A stretch of 64,000 nt of DNA, from assembly GCF_000337095.1 (NCBI RefSeq), contig NZ_AOIV01000006.1, positions 1 to 64,000 on the forward strand. The letters are read 5' to 3'. The stretch is from Halogeometricum pallidum JCM 14848. GTDB lineage: Archaea > Halobacteriota > Halobacteria > Halobacteriales > Haloferacaceae. Position numbers and translations under genes: made by a program. Shown in pieces: positions 17,423 to 25,397 of this stretch (within the stretch, counting starts at the first letter, position 1; each line of letters begins with the position of its first letter). Below the pieces are notes generated by a model. The model did not search any database, had not been told where the DNA came from, and worked only from the letters and a program-made list of their open reading frames with translations.

Positions 17423-18607
17423 CTACGGTAGTGCCGTCCGAAAGTCTTCGCACAGGTCGTCGGGGTCTTCAAGGCCGACTGACACGCGAACGAGCGTCTC
17501 GGGGATCTCCGCCGTTTCCTCTCCGTGGCCAATCTCGTCGGGAATCATCAACGACGGCACCTCGATGAGACTCTCGGTTCCACCGAGACTTGCTCCCGGT
17601 GTAAACACCTCGAGTCCTTCGATAAACGCCTCCAGTTCAACCGGTGAACCGTCGAACTCGAAGGATAGCATCCCGCTGTACCCCGACATCTGCTCACTGG
17701 CGAGCTCATGCTGCGGGTAGCTCTTCAGTCCCGGATAGTACACCCGCGCTACCCTATCGTGCTCTTCGAGGAACTCTGCGACCGCTCTCGCGTTTGCCTC
17801 GTGGTGTTCCATTCGCGCCGGCAGGGTCTTCAGCCCTCGACCGACCAGATAACAGTCGAACGGCGATAGCATGTTCCCGAGGCCAACCCGCTGAGAGAAC
17901 GCTAACCGGTCGAAAACTCCGTCATCGTCAGTGATGACGGCCCCACCGGTCGAGTCGGAGTGCCCGTTGATGTACTTGGTCGTGCTGTGAACGACGATGT
18001 CAGCGCCCAGTTCGAGTGGGGCTTGGAAGTAGGGACTGGCGAATGTGCTGTCTACGCCGAATGGGATACCGTACTCGTCGGTGACGGCAGCAATAGCTCC
18101 GATATCACAGAGCCGCATAAGGGGATTCGTTGGCGTCTCCGCCCAGACCAAGTCGGTGTCCTCATCGACGGCGGCGGCGACATTTTCGGGTTCGCGGGCG
18201 TCCACGAAGTCAACATCACACTCGAAGTGGCCAGCGGCGAGTTCCGTGAGTAGTTTTTCCGTTCCACTGTAGATGGAGTCGGAGGAGACGACGTGACCGC
18301 TCGGTGGGACAAGCGAGAGAATGGTAGTCGAGATAGCAGCCATCCCGGAGGCGAACGCGAGCGCGTGGTCGCCACCTTCGACACGGGCTAACTGGTGTTC
18401 GAGTGCGGCCCGCGTCGGGTTGCTTTCGCGGGAGTAGTCGTGTTCGTTGCCGTTCACTCCGTCCTGCCATTCGAAGGTAGTTGAAAGGTGGAGAGGCGGG
18501 ACAACGTCGTTCGTTTTCGTCCTGTGGGAGTTGGTCGCGGTGTCGGCTGCACCTACAGCACGTGTTGCGAATCGGTACTCGTTGGGTTTGTTATCGTGTC
18601 GTGTCAT
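17423..18607 (-). CDS. Cystathionine gamma-synthase/lyase family PLP enzyme
   Basis: A 394-residue member of the Cys/Met metabolism PLP family. Landmarks are YSRESNPTRAALEHQLA, FASGMAAIST, the PLP phosphate-binding YSGTEKLL, ETPTNPLMRLCDI, the internal aldimine lysine in VHSTTKYINGHSD, and GLKTLPARMEHHEANA. It should catalyse gamma-replacement or gamma/beta-elimination on homoserine esters or cystathionine/methionine; the exact reaction is open. The start is ATG 18607, with 18619 as an alternative. It is cargo of an IS-bounded segment with lower GC than its surroundings and is divergent from the monooxygenase-like gene. Likely acquired by transfer. Confidence 0.88.
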   Translation of the reverse strand: MTRHDNKPNEYRFATRAVGAADTATNSHRTKTNDVVPPLHLSTTFEWQDGVNGNEHDYSRESNPTRAALEHQLARVEGGDHALAFASGMAAISTTILSLVPPSGHVVSSDSIYSGTEKLLTELAAGHFECDVDFVDAREPENVAAAVDEDTDLVWAETPTNPLMRLCDIGAIAAVTDEYGIPFGVDSTFASPYFQAPLELGADIVVHSTTKYINGHSDSTGGAVITDDDGVFDRLAFSQRVGLGNMLSPFDCYLVGRGLKTLPARMEHHEANARAVAEFLEEHDRVARVYYPGLKSYPQHELASEQMSGYSGMLSFEFDGSPVELEAFIEGLEVFTPGASLGGTESLIEVPSLMIPDEIGHGEETAEIPETLVRVSVGLEDPDDLCEDFRTALP

Positions 18608-18816
18608 CGGTATCACCATCGGACGCGCGTGAGAGAGATACTTCCGGAACAGGTGTCCGTTGCTTGTGTTCATCACTGGGTAGAATAGACGTGGGCTTCG
18701 AGGCGGAGTGGCCAAGGACGAAACCGGCGTTGTCCGGTCCGAGGAGGGATTTCGGCAAGTGCATACATCCACAGACGAGAACACCTATCTCCGCTCGTGG
18801 GAGTGAAACGGGCATA

Positions 18817-19137
18817 ATGTACCTCGTTACGTTTCGTCTTGCGCCGGGGGAGTACGACGCGGAGTTTCGCGAGTTGAATGACGCGATTCAGATGGCGGCC
18901 GAAGAGACAGAGGGGTATCTGGGAAAGCGGACGTGGCAAGCAGCAGAGAGTGAAGAAGCGTTGGTCGTGTACTATTGGGAGTCGCTGGATGCGCTCAAGT
19001 CGTTCGGAGCCGATGCCGACCACAAACGGGCGAAGAACCGGTGGACGGAGTGGTACGACGCATACGAAGTCACGATTACCGAGGTCATCAGGACGTATGG
19101 AAATGGGTTCGGTAACGACGCCGACCCACCCACGTAG
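18817..19137 (+). CDS. Antibiotic biosynthesis monooxygenase (ABM)-domain protein
   Basis: A 106-residue single-domain protein of the dimeric alpha-beta barrel (ABM) fold. The pattern is a first strand YLVTFRLAPG, a helix with EFRELNDAIQMAAEETEGYLG, then VVYYWESLDALKSF and HKRAKNRWTEWYDAYEVTITEV, as in haem-degrading or quinol monooxygenases and in small stress proteins. The substrate is unknown. It lies in the same cassette as the PLP enzyme, transcribed away from it across a 209-nt gap; joint function in sulfur or antibiotic chemistry would be speculative. Start ATG 18817. Confidence 0.75.
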   Translation: MYLVTFRLAPGEYDAEFRELNDAIQMAAEETEGYLGKRTWQAAESEEALVVYYWESLDALKSFGADADHKRAKNRWTEWYDAYEVTITEVIRTYGNGFGNDADPPT

Positions 19138-19347
19138 GGTAGCCTATCGGATTAGTGAAAGTAATAGTAAAATTGACACGTAGACGCTCTGCACGTAGCA
19201 TCGTGACCAGGAAGTTCGAGTGACCGGTTCGCACCCTCTATTCAGCAGAGTCTCGACGAACTATCAGCGACCGAGGTTTTCAACAGAGCCGTTCGCTCGT
19301 GTTCGGCACCGGGCGTACTCCAACGCCATCTGACGCTCGGCGGGTAG

Positions 19348-19354
19348 ACTTAAC
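19348..19354 (+). promoter_or_regulatory. TATA-like box for the SDR gene at 19379
   Basis: acttaac is centred about 28 nt upstream of the ATG at 19379, just beyond the right edge of the mobile cassette. The cassette therefore left this gene its own promoter. Confidence 0.45.
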
Positions 19355-19378
19355 ACGTCGACGAGCGCACACGAGAGC

Positions 19379-20173
19379 ATGGGAAGCGCTAGTTTCGACT
19401 TTAGCGACGAGACGGTCATCGTCACCGGCGCCTCCGCCGGCATCGGTCGGGCCATCGCGCTCCGGTTCGGCGAGGCGGGGGCGACGGTCATCAACGCCGA
19501 CATCCAAGAGGACCCGAAAGAGGAGGACGAGGATACGCCGACCCACGAGAAAATCGAGGAGTCGGGCGGCACCGCCGAGTACGCCGAGACGGACGTTTCG
19601 GACCCCGACCAACTCGAATCGGTCGTCGAGGCGGCCCGCGAGTACGGCGGCGTCGACGTGATGGTGAACAACGCCGCCCGCCAGCACAGCGAACCGTTCC
19701 TCGAAGTCGACCAGGAGGACTTCGACAAACTGCAGGACACGAACGTCCGCGGCTACTACTTCGGCACGCAGGCCGCCGCGAAGGACATGATAGACCGCGA
19801 CGACCCGGGTTGTATCGTCAACACGGCCTCCATCAGTTCGGAAGTCGCCCAGTACGACCAGGTGCAGTACGACGCGACGAAGGGGGCGATAAAGATGATA
19901 ACGCGCGGGACGGCGCTGGAGCTCTCCGATTACGGCATCCGCGTCAACGCCATCGCGCCGGGGCAGATAGCCACCGAGTTCACCGAGGGCTGGAGCCAGC
20001 AGGCGCAGGACGCCGCGGGCGACGAGGAGGGGGAGTTCATCAAGCCCATCCCGCTGCAACGCGCCGGCTACCCCGAGGACTGCGCGGGCGCGACGCTGTT
20101 TCTCGCCAGCGAGGACGCCTCCTACATCACGGGCGACTTGGTGTACGTCGACGGCGGCTGGACGGCTATCTGA
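19379..20173 (+). CDS. SDR-family dehydrogenase, probable sugar dehydrogenase
   Basis: A 264-residue classical SDR with TGASAGIGRAIAL at the N-terminus, NNAARQ near residue 100, catalytic Ser in TASISSEVA, Tyr/Lys in YDATKGAIKM, and the C-terminal YITGDLVYVDGGW common in glucose 1-dehydrogenase-type and 3-oxoacyl-ACP reductase-type SDRs. The Asp after the second strand (NADIQED) favours NAD. It sits between the aldonate dehydratase block and the semialdehyde dehydrogenase, so a pentose or other sugar 1-dehydrogenase is a reasonable hypothesis from context only. Confidence 0.83.
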   Translation: MGSASFDFSDETVIVTGASAGIGRAIALRFGEAGATVINADIQEDPKEEDEDTPTHEKIEESGGTAEYAETDVSDPDQLESVVEAAREYGGVDVMVNNAARQHSEPFLEVDQEDFDKLQDTNVRGYYFGTQAAAKDMIDRDDPGCIVNTASISSEVAQYDQVQYDATKGAIKMITRGTALELSDYGIRVNAIAPGQIATEFTEGWSQQAQDAAGDEEGEFIKPIPLQRAGYPEDCAGATLFLASEDASYITGDLVYVDGGWTAI

Positions 20174-20250
20174 GCGGTTTTGAAGAGTTACGGACGGCGC
20201 TTTTTCCGCGAAAGGAGGTGGGACGGACGCTGACACTACCTCGAAAGCCC

Positions 20251-20332
20251 CCGCGCTGTCGGCTGCCGCGCCTCGCTGCGCGCGTTCGCTTCGCTCACGT
20301 GCTTGCGTCGGCGGGGCTGACCGACAGCGCGG
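20251..20332. repeat. Intergenic inverted repeat element between convergent genes
   Basis: A perfect 12-bp inverted repeat, ccgcgctgtcgg at 20251-20262 and ccgacagcgcgg at 20321-20332, encloses 58 nt of direct micro-repeats (cgctgcgcgcgttcgcttcgct). It is framed by cgaaagccc on the left and cccctttca on the right. It fits a haloarchaeal interspersed intergenic repeat or a bidirectional terminator. The two genes around it converge. No coding potential is seen. Confidence 0.5.
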
Positions 20333-20442
20333 CCCCTTTCAGTCCCGCCCGCGTCGGTTTCTCGGTCGGTCGTCGCGTATCCACTCTCGGTCGCGCGGGG
20401 AAGAGAAGAGAATCGCAAGAGACTGCGGCGGGTTCGGCGCGC

Positions 20443-21906
20443 TCAGTAGTCGTCGTAGACGGTCTTGATGATGGTGAAGAAGTCCATCCCCTCCTCGCCC
20501 TGTTCGCGGTAGGTCTCCGAGGAGGAGGCGTTCATCCCGCCGAACGGGACGTGCAGTTCGAGGCCGGTGGTCGCCTCGTTCACCTTGACGACGCCGAAGT
20601 CGACCTCGTCGACGAAGCGGTTGGCCTCCGTGTGGTCGTCGGTGACGATGCCGGCCGAGAGGCCGAACTCCACGTCGTTGGCGAGTTCGACGGCTTCATC
20701 GAAGTCGCTGTAGGTGGTGACGCCGACGAACGGGCCGAACACCTCCTCCTGCATTATCCCCATGTCGTTGTCGACGTCGGTGAAGATGGTCGGCTGGACG
20801 AAGTAGCCGTCGTCGTACTCGTCGCCTTCGAGGCGTTCGCCGCCGTATTCGAGCGTCGCGCCCTCCTCTTTGCCCTTCTCGACGTACTCCAGCGTGCTCT
20901 CCAGTTCGCTCTCGCTGACGTGCGGGCCCATCGTCGAGTCGTCGTCGAGGCCGAAGCCGGGTTGGACGCTCTCGGCCTCCTCGACGAGGGCCTCGACGAA
21001 CTCCTCGTACTGGGAGTCGTGGACGATTGCCCGTTCCGTCGCGGTGCAGGCCTGCCCGGTGACGCCGAACGCGCCTGCGGCGACGGTTTCGGCGGCCTCC
21101 TGTACGTCCGCGCTCGCGGAGACGACGGTGGGGTTCTTGCTGCCGAGTTCGGTCTGGACGCGCTTGTGGTCGTCCGTCGCCTGCTCGTAGATCATCTCGC
21201 CGACCTGTCGGCTACCGGTGAACGAGACGGTGTCGACCTCCTCGTGGTTCAGGATGGCCTGCCCGACGTCCTCGCCGCCGCCGGTGACGAAGTTGATGAC
21301 GCCGTCGGGGACGCCAACCTCCTCGGCGGCCTCGTCCATGCACTCGAACACCTTGCGGAGGACGTTCGGCGCCTCCTTCGAGGGCTTGATGACGAGCGTG
21401 TTACCGGTCGCCAGCGCGGGGGCCATCTTCCAGCAGGGGATGGCGATGGGGTAGTTCCACGGGACGATGAGGCCGGCGACGCCCATCGGTTCGCGCACGT
21501 AGTACAGATTCTGGTCCGCCGCTCCCTTCTTTCGCTCGCCGGCGTAGTCGAGGGCACGTTCGGCGTAGTAGTAGAAGATGTCTATCGCGCGGTTGACCTC
21601 GCCGTTGGCCTCGCCGCGGAGTTTCCCCTCCTCGCGGACGAGCGTCTCGGTGAGTTCCTCCTCGCGGTCGTCCATCCGTTTGGCCGTCTCGCGGAGGAAC
21701 TCTCCCCGCGTCGCGGCGGGCGTGTCGGCCCACTCGTCCTCGGCGGACGCGGCGGCGTCGATGGCGCCGTTCGTGTCGGCTTCGCTGGACCGCTGGAACG
21801 ACCCGACGACCTCCGAGGTGTCGGCCGGGTTCTTCACGTCGAACGTCTCGCCGGTCTCTGAGTCTCGCCACTCCCCGTCGATGTAGTTCTGATACGTCTC
21901 TGTCAT
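20443..21906 (-). CDS. xacF: Aldehyde dehydrogenase, probable alpha-ketoglutarate semialdehyde dehydrogenase
   Basis: A 487-residue NAD(P)-dependent ALDH. Visible motifs are VPWNYPIAIPCWK, the NAD-binding FTGSRQVG, the glutamate of ELGSKNP, the catalytic cysteine in GQACTATER, EEVFGPFVG and the C-terminal PFGGMNASSS. The KVNEATTGLELHVPFGGM block is characteristic of 2,5-dioxopentanoate (ketoglutarate semialdehyde) dehydrogenases, the last step of the oxidative pentose pathway that yields 2-oxoglutarate in Haloferax (XacF). The FAH-fold gene for the preceding step starts 115 nt away on the other strand, which supports the assignment. ATG at 21906; a GTG lies just before it. Confidence 0.85.
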   Translation of the reverse strand: MTETYQNYIDGEWRDSETGETFDVKNPADTSEVVGSFQRSSEADTNGAIDAAASAEDEWADTPAATRGEFLRETAKRMDDREEELTETLVREEGKLRGEANGEVNRAIDIFYYYAERALDYAGERKKGAADQNLYYVREPMGVAGLIVPWNYPIAIPCWKMAPALATGNTLVIKPSKEAPNVLRKVFECMDEAAEEVGVPDGVINFVTGGGEDVGQAILNHEEVDTVSFTGSRQVGEMIYEQATDDHKRVQTELGSKNPTVVSASADVQEAAETVAAGAFGVTGQACTATERAIVHDSQYEEFVEALVEEAESVQPGFGLDDDSTMGPHVSESELESTLEYVEKGKEEGATLEYGGERLEGDEYDDGYFVQPTIFTDVDNDMGIMQEEVFGPFVGVTTYSDFDEAVELANDVEFGLSAGIVTDDHTEANRFVDEVDFGVVKVNEATTGLELHVPFGGMNASSSETYREQGEEGMDFFTIIKTVYDDY

Positions 21907-22020
21907 CACCCCGACGTTCGAACCCTCGACTTACGCCTCTTACGGCCGCGGCGCCGCGGCGGCGAAATTACACCCCGACAGCCACGAGAAATTAGTGGCG
22001 TCGTCGCATACCGAGAGTCG

Positions 22021-22893
22021 ATGCGATACTTCCGCGTTCGGATCGGTTCCGGCGACCCGCGTCTCGTCGCCCGCGACGGCCGGACAGCCTACGATCTCTC
22101 GTCGGCGCGCCCGGCCCTCTCGTCGTTCCGCGACCTCGCGATGGTCGCCTCGACGACGAACCGCGGCGTCGACGACGTGGCCGAGGCCCTCCTCGACGAC
22201 GCGCCCGTCGTCGGCGAAGACGAGGTCGAGTCGGGGACGGTCCGTCCGGTCGTTCCCGACGAGGTGTGGGCCGCCGGCGTCACCTACGAGGCCAGCGGCG
22301 ACGCCCGCGAGGACGAGAGCGGCCGCCCGGAGATGTACCAACAGGTGTTCGAGAACGACCGGCCCGAACTGTTCTTCAAGGCGACGCCCTCCCGAACCGT
22401 CGGCCCCGACGACCGAATCGGCGTCCGCGAGGACTCCGAGTGGGACGTCCCCGAACCCGAACTCGGAATCGTCCTCTACGAGGGCGACATCGTCGGCTAC
22501 ACCGTCGGCAACGACGTGAGTAGTCGGGACCTCGAAGGCCAGAACCCGCTGTATCTCCCGCAGGCGAAGGTGTTCGAGCGGTGCTGCGCCGTCGGCCCCT
22601 GCGTCGTCTCGCCGGAGACGGTCGAGGACCCGCACGACCTGGAGATGTCGATGACCATCGAACGTGACGGCGAGACGGAGTTCGAGGGCGAGACGGACAC
22701 TTCGCTGATGGCGCGCACCTGCGAGGAACTCGTCTCCTACCGCAACCGCCACGACGAGACGCCCGAACTCTCGGTGCTCCTGACCGGCACCTCCATCGTC
22801 CCGCCCTCGGAGTTCACTCTCCGGGAGGACGACCGCGTCGAGATAACCATCGAGAACGTCGGCACGCTGACGAACACGGTGACGACTGTATGA
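22021..22893 (+). CDS. xacE: Fumarylacetoacetate hydrolase-fold protein, probable 2-keto-3-deoxypentonate dehydratase
   Basis: A 290-residue FAH-fold enzyme. The metal site is in WDVPEPELGIVLYEGD (E-x-E) followed by GNDVSSRDLEG and the conserved Lys in LPQAKVFERCC. In Haloferax volcanii the 2-keto-3-deoxyxylonate dehydratase (XacE) is an FAH-family protein of this length that feeds XacF. Here the gene is divergently paired with a KGSADH-like gene, which makes that role likely. It would convert 2-keto-3-deoxypentonate to 2-oxoglutarate semialdehyde in the cytoplasm. ATG 22021 is the natural start (RYFRVRIGSGDPR). Confidence 0.83.
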   Translation: MRYFRVRIGSGDPRLVARDGRTAYDLSSARPALSSFRDLAMVASTTNRGVDDVAEALLDDAPVVGEDEVESGTVRPVVPDEVWAAGVTYEASGDAREDESGRPEMYQQVFENDRPELFFKATPSRTVGPDDRIGVREDSEWDVPEPELGIVLYEGDIVGYTVGNDVSSRDLEGQNPLYLPQAKVFERCCAVGPCVVSPETVEDPHDLEMSMTIERDGETEFEGETDTSLMARTCEELVSYRNRHDETPELSVLLTGTSIVPPSEFTLREDDRVEITIENVGTLTNTVTTV

Positions 22894-22927
22894 TTCAACG
22901 ATACGATACGCACGGGGTGATTCCCCG

Positions 22928-24442
22928 ATGATAGGCGACGACGAGTCGGCGGACGAACGGACCGACGACCGCGACGAGACGCCCTCGGTTCCCGGCGACC
23001 TCATCGTGGTCTCGAACCGCCAGCCCTACTCCCACGAGTACGACGAGGACGGCAACGTCGTCGTCGACGAACCCGCGGGCGGCCTCACCGCCGGCCTCGA
23101 CCCCGTGATGCAACGCGTTCACGGCACCTGGATCGCGTGGGGCGACGGCGAGGCCGACCGAGAGGTGACCGGCGAGGACGACGTCGTCCGGATGCCGCCG
23201 GAGGAGGAAGCCTACGACCTCAAGCGCATCTGGCTCTCCGACGACGAGGTGGAGGCGTACTACTACGGCTACAGCAACCGCGTGCTGTGGCCGCTGAGCC
23301 ACGGCGGCATCTGGAAGACGGAGTACGCCAACCGCCACTGGCGGCGCTACCAGCAGGTGAACGGCCGCTTCGCCGACGCCGTCGTCGACGCCATCGGCGA
23401 GGACTCGGTGGTCTGGTTCCAGGACTACCACTTCGCGCTGGCGCCCCGGATGGTCCGCGAGGACGCCCCCGACGCCCTCCTGACCCACTTCTGGCACATC
23501 ACGTGGCCCGGATGGGACACGTTCCGCGCCTGCCCGCAGGCCGAGGACCTGCTGGACGGCCTGCTGGCCAACGACGTCCTCGGCTTCCACGTCGAGCGCT
23601 ACTGTCAGAACTTCCTCGACTGCGTCGACCAGGCGTTCGAGGACGCGTTCGTCGACTACGACGACAACCGCGTCCAGTACGAGGGCCACACGACCTACGT
23701 TCAGGCGTTCCCCCTCGGCGTCGACGCCGACGGCATCGCGGAGTCGGCCTCCTCGGCCGACGAGGAGTCCTGGCGGGCGTTCAAACAGGACCGCGGCATC
23801 CCCGAGGACTCGAAAGTCGCCCTCGGCGTCGACCGCCTCGACTACACGAAGGGCATCGTCGAGCGACTGAAGGCGCTCGAACAGTTCTGGAAGGGCCGTC
23901 CGGAGCGACAGGGCGAACTCACGTACGTGCAGAAGGCCGACGAGTCGCGGTCGCTCATCCCCGAGTACCAGAACCTCCAGACGAACGTCCGGGAGGCAGT
24001 CGAGCGCATCAACGAGCGCTTCGGCACCGACGAGTGGACGCCCGTCATCTACATCGACGACTGGTTGGAGAGCGACGAACTCAACGCGCTGTACCGCTAC
24101 AGCGACGTGATGCTCGTCAGCGCCCTGCGCGACGGGATGAACCTCGTCGCCAAGGAGTACGTCGCCTCGCAGGTGGACGACGACGGCGTCCTCATCCTCT
24201 CGGACCAGACGGGCGCCTACGAGCAACTCGGCGAGCACTCCCTCGTCGTCAACCCGCACGACACCGAAGGGTTCGCCCGGACCATCGAGGAGGCGATGAC
24301 GATGGACGCAGAAGAGCGCCGCGAGCGGATGTCGGCACTCCGCGAGAACGTCCACGAGGAGGACCTCAACGCGTGGATGGCGGACGTGTTCGCCGCCGCC
24401 GAGGAGGCCGGCGAGGAACGGGACGACGCGGACGGTCAGTAA
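22928..24442 (+). CDS. otsA: Trehalose-6-phosphate synthase (GT20)
   Basis: A 504-residue OtsA-type glycosyltransferase. Key features are VVSNRQPY at residues 28-35, the N-terminal GGLTAGL, WFQDYHFALAPRMVR, HFWHITWPGWDTFRACP (with Trp and His near the acceptor site), GVDRLDYTKGIVERLKALE with the donor-site Arg/Lys, and ALRDGMNLVAKEYVASQ. It makes trehalose 6-phosphate from a nucleotide-glucose and glucose 6-phosphate. About 25 acidic residues precede the domain. No otsB phosphatase is adjacent. A GH15 enzyme of the trehalase-like type lies 2.3 kb downstream, so synthesis and breakdown of trehalose (a compatible solute) may be linked here. Confidence 0.92.
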   Translation: MIGDDESADERTDDRDETPSVPGDLIVVSNRQPYSHEYDEDGNVVVDEPAGGLTAGLDPVMQRVHGTWIAWGDGEADREVTGEDDVVRMPPEEEAYDLKRIWLSDDEVEAYYYGYSNRVLWPLSHGGIWKTEYANRHWRRYQQVNGRFADAVVDAIGEDSVVWFQDYHFALAPRMVREDAPDALLTHFWHITWPGWDTFRACPQAEDLLDGLLANDVLGFHVERYCQNFLDCVDQAFEDAFVDYDDNRVQYEGHTTYVQAFPLGVDADGIAESASSADEESWRAFKQDRGIPEDSKVALGVDRLDYTKGIVERLKALEQFWKGRPERQGELTYVQKADESRSLIPEYQNLQTNVREAVERINERFGTDEWTPVIYIDDWLESDELNALYRYSDVMLVSALRDGMNLVAKEYVASQVDDDGVLILSDQTGAYEQLGEHSLVVNPHDTEGFARTIEEAMTMDAEERRERMSALRENVHEEDLNAWMADVFAAAEEAGEERDDADGQ

Positions 24443-24512
24443 AAACAGCGTCGCGCGAGGCGATTCGGTTCCGCTCGCGTCCCTCTCTTCCTTTTTCTCC
24501 GTTTCGCTCCGC

Positions 24513-25385
24513 TCAGAACTCGACGTGTTCCACGTCGTCGTCGGTGCCGTATATCACGTCGTCGACCACGTCGACGAACAGGCCGTGCTCCTGAGCGCCC
24601 GGAATGCGCGCGAGTTCGGTCGCGCGCCCCTCGATGTCGTCTATCTCGCCGAAATCGCAGTCGACGATGAGGTTGCCGTTCGCCGTGAACAGCGGTCCGT
24701 CCTTCTTCTCGGCGTAGCGGAGTTGCGGGTCGCCGCCCTGCTCTTTCACCCACGACTGCGCCACGTTGCGCGACTCGGGCAGCACCGAGAGGGGAACGGG
24801 GTGCGACAGCGGCGTCGACTGCTTCTCGTCGTCGGTGGCGATGACGAGGCGGTCGGCCATCTCGTCGATGAGTTTCTCGCGGGCGTGGGAGGCGCCGCCG
24901 CCCTTCACGACGTGGGGGTTCTCGGGGTCCCACTGGTCGGCGCCGTCGATGGCCACGTCCAGCGACTCGAACTCGTCGACGTCGGTCAGGGGAATTCCGA
25001 GTTCGCGGGCCAAGTCGTGGCTCTGGAGGGAGGTGGCGACGCCGCGCACGTCCTCGAGTTCGCCCGATTCGAGTTTCCACCCGATGGCGGCGATGGCCCA
25101 CGCCGTCGTACTACCGGTGCCGAGGCCGATGTCCATCCCGGACTCGACGACTTCGGCCGCCTCGATGCCGCCGCGGCGGCGCTTGTCCATCAGCACGTCT
25201 TCGGGACTGCTCTTGATTCGCGTCGGCGAGGGGATGACGCGGATTCGCTCGCGTATCTCCTCCTCGCCGAGTTCGATTCCCTCCTCGTCGAGTTCGCTGC
25301 GAGCCTCCTCGACCACCTCGTCGGTCGACTCGGCCCACACGCTGATCTCGCTGCCGTTCTCGTCGTAGACGAACTGTTTTGCCAT
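24513..25385 (-). CDS. rpiA: Ribose-5-phosphate isomerase A with N-terminal extension
   Basis: A 290-residue RpiA. The catalytic core has the phosphate loop GLGTGSTTAW near residue 85, DGADQWDP and KGGGASHAREK (general acid/base Asp, Lys, Glu), and NGNLIVDCDFG. Usual RpiA proteins are about 220-230 residues. This one has an extra N-terminal part of about 65 acidic residues (for example VVEEARSELDEEG) unlike the core. The gene lies 12 nt downstream of gnd, so the two are likely co-transcribed: gnd makes ribulose 5-phosphate, which RpiA converts to ribose 5-phosphate. A canonical rpiA may exist elsewhere. Confidence 0.87.
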   Translation of the reverse strand: MAKQFVYDENGSEISVWAESTDEVVEEARSELDEEGIELGEEEIRERIRVIPSPTRIKSSPEDVLMDKRRRGGIEAAEVVESGMDIGLGTGSTTAWAIAAIGWKLESGELEDVRGVATSLQSHDLARELGIPLTDVDEFESLDVAIDGADQWDPENPHVVKGGGASHAREKLIDEMADRLVIATDDEKQSTPLSHPVPLSVLPESRNVAQSWVKEQGGDPQLRYAEKKDGPLFTANGNLIVDCDFGEIDDIEGRATELARIPGAQEHGLFVDVVDDVIYGTDDDVEHVEF

Positions 25386-25397
25386 TGGTGTCTCCTC

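Larger units (their letters stand above)
17249..19290. mobile_element. IS-end-bounded cassette without transposase (IS6-like ends)
   Basis: The segment is bounded by a perfect 13-bp terminal inverted repeat, ggctctgttgaaa at 17249-17261 and its complement at 19278-19290. It is flanked by near-identical 8-mers, gttcgttc at 17241-17248 and gttcgctc at 19291-19298 (7 of 8). An inner inverted repeat tgctgaatagag occurs at 17287-17298 and in complement at 19236-19247. The 8-bp flank and the end sequence resemble IS6-family elements, but there is no transposase inside. The cargo is a PLP gamma-synthase gene and a monooxygenase-like gene. GC is visibly lower than in the flanks. Interpretation as a non-autonomous or decayed transposon is inference. 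Confidence 0.65.

Noticed and set aside
18481-18816. Extension of the monooxygenase-like gene to an upstream in-frame start
   Set aside because: The extra residues are antisense to the PLP gene's 5' end, are Cys/Arg-rich and have no family match; ATG 18817 begins at the domain edge.
20251-20332. A short CRISPR-like repeat unit
   Set aside because: There is only one inverted pair, no regularly spaced direct repeats and no cas genes in the window.
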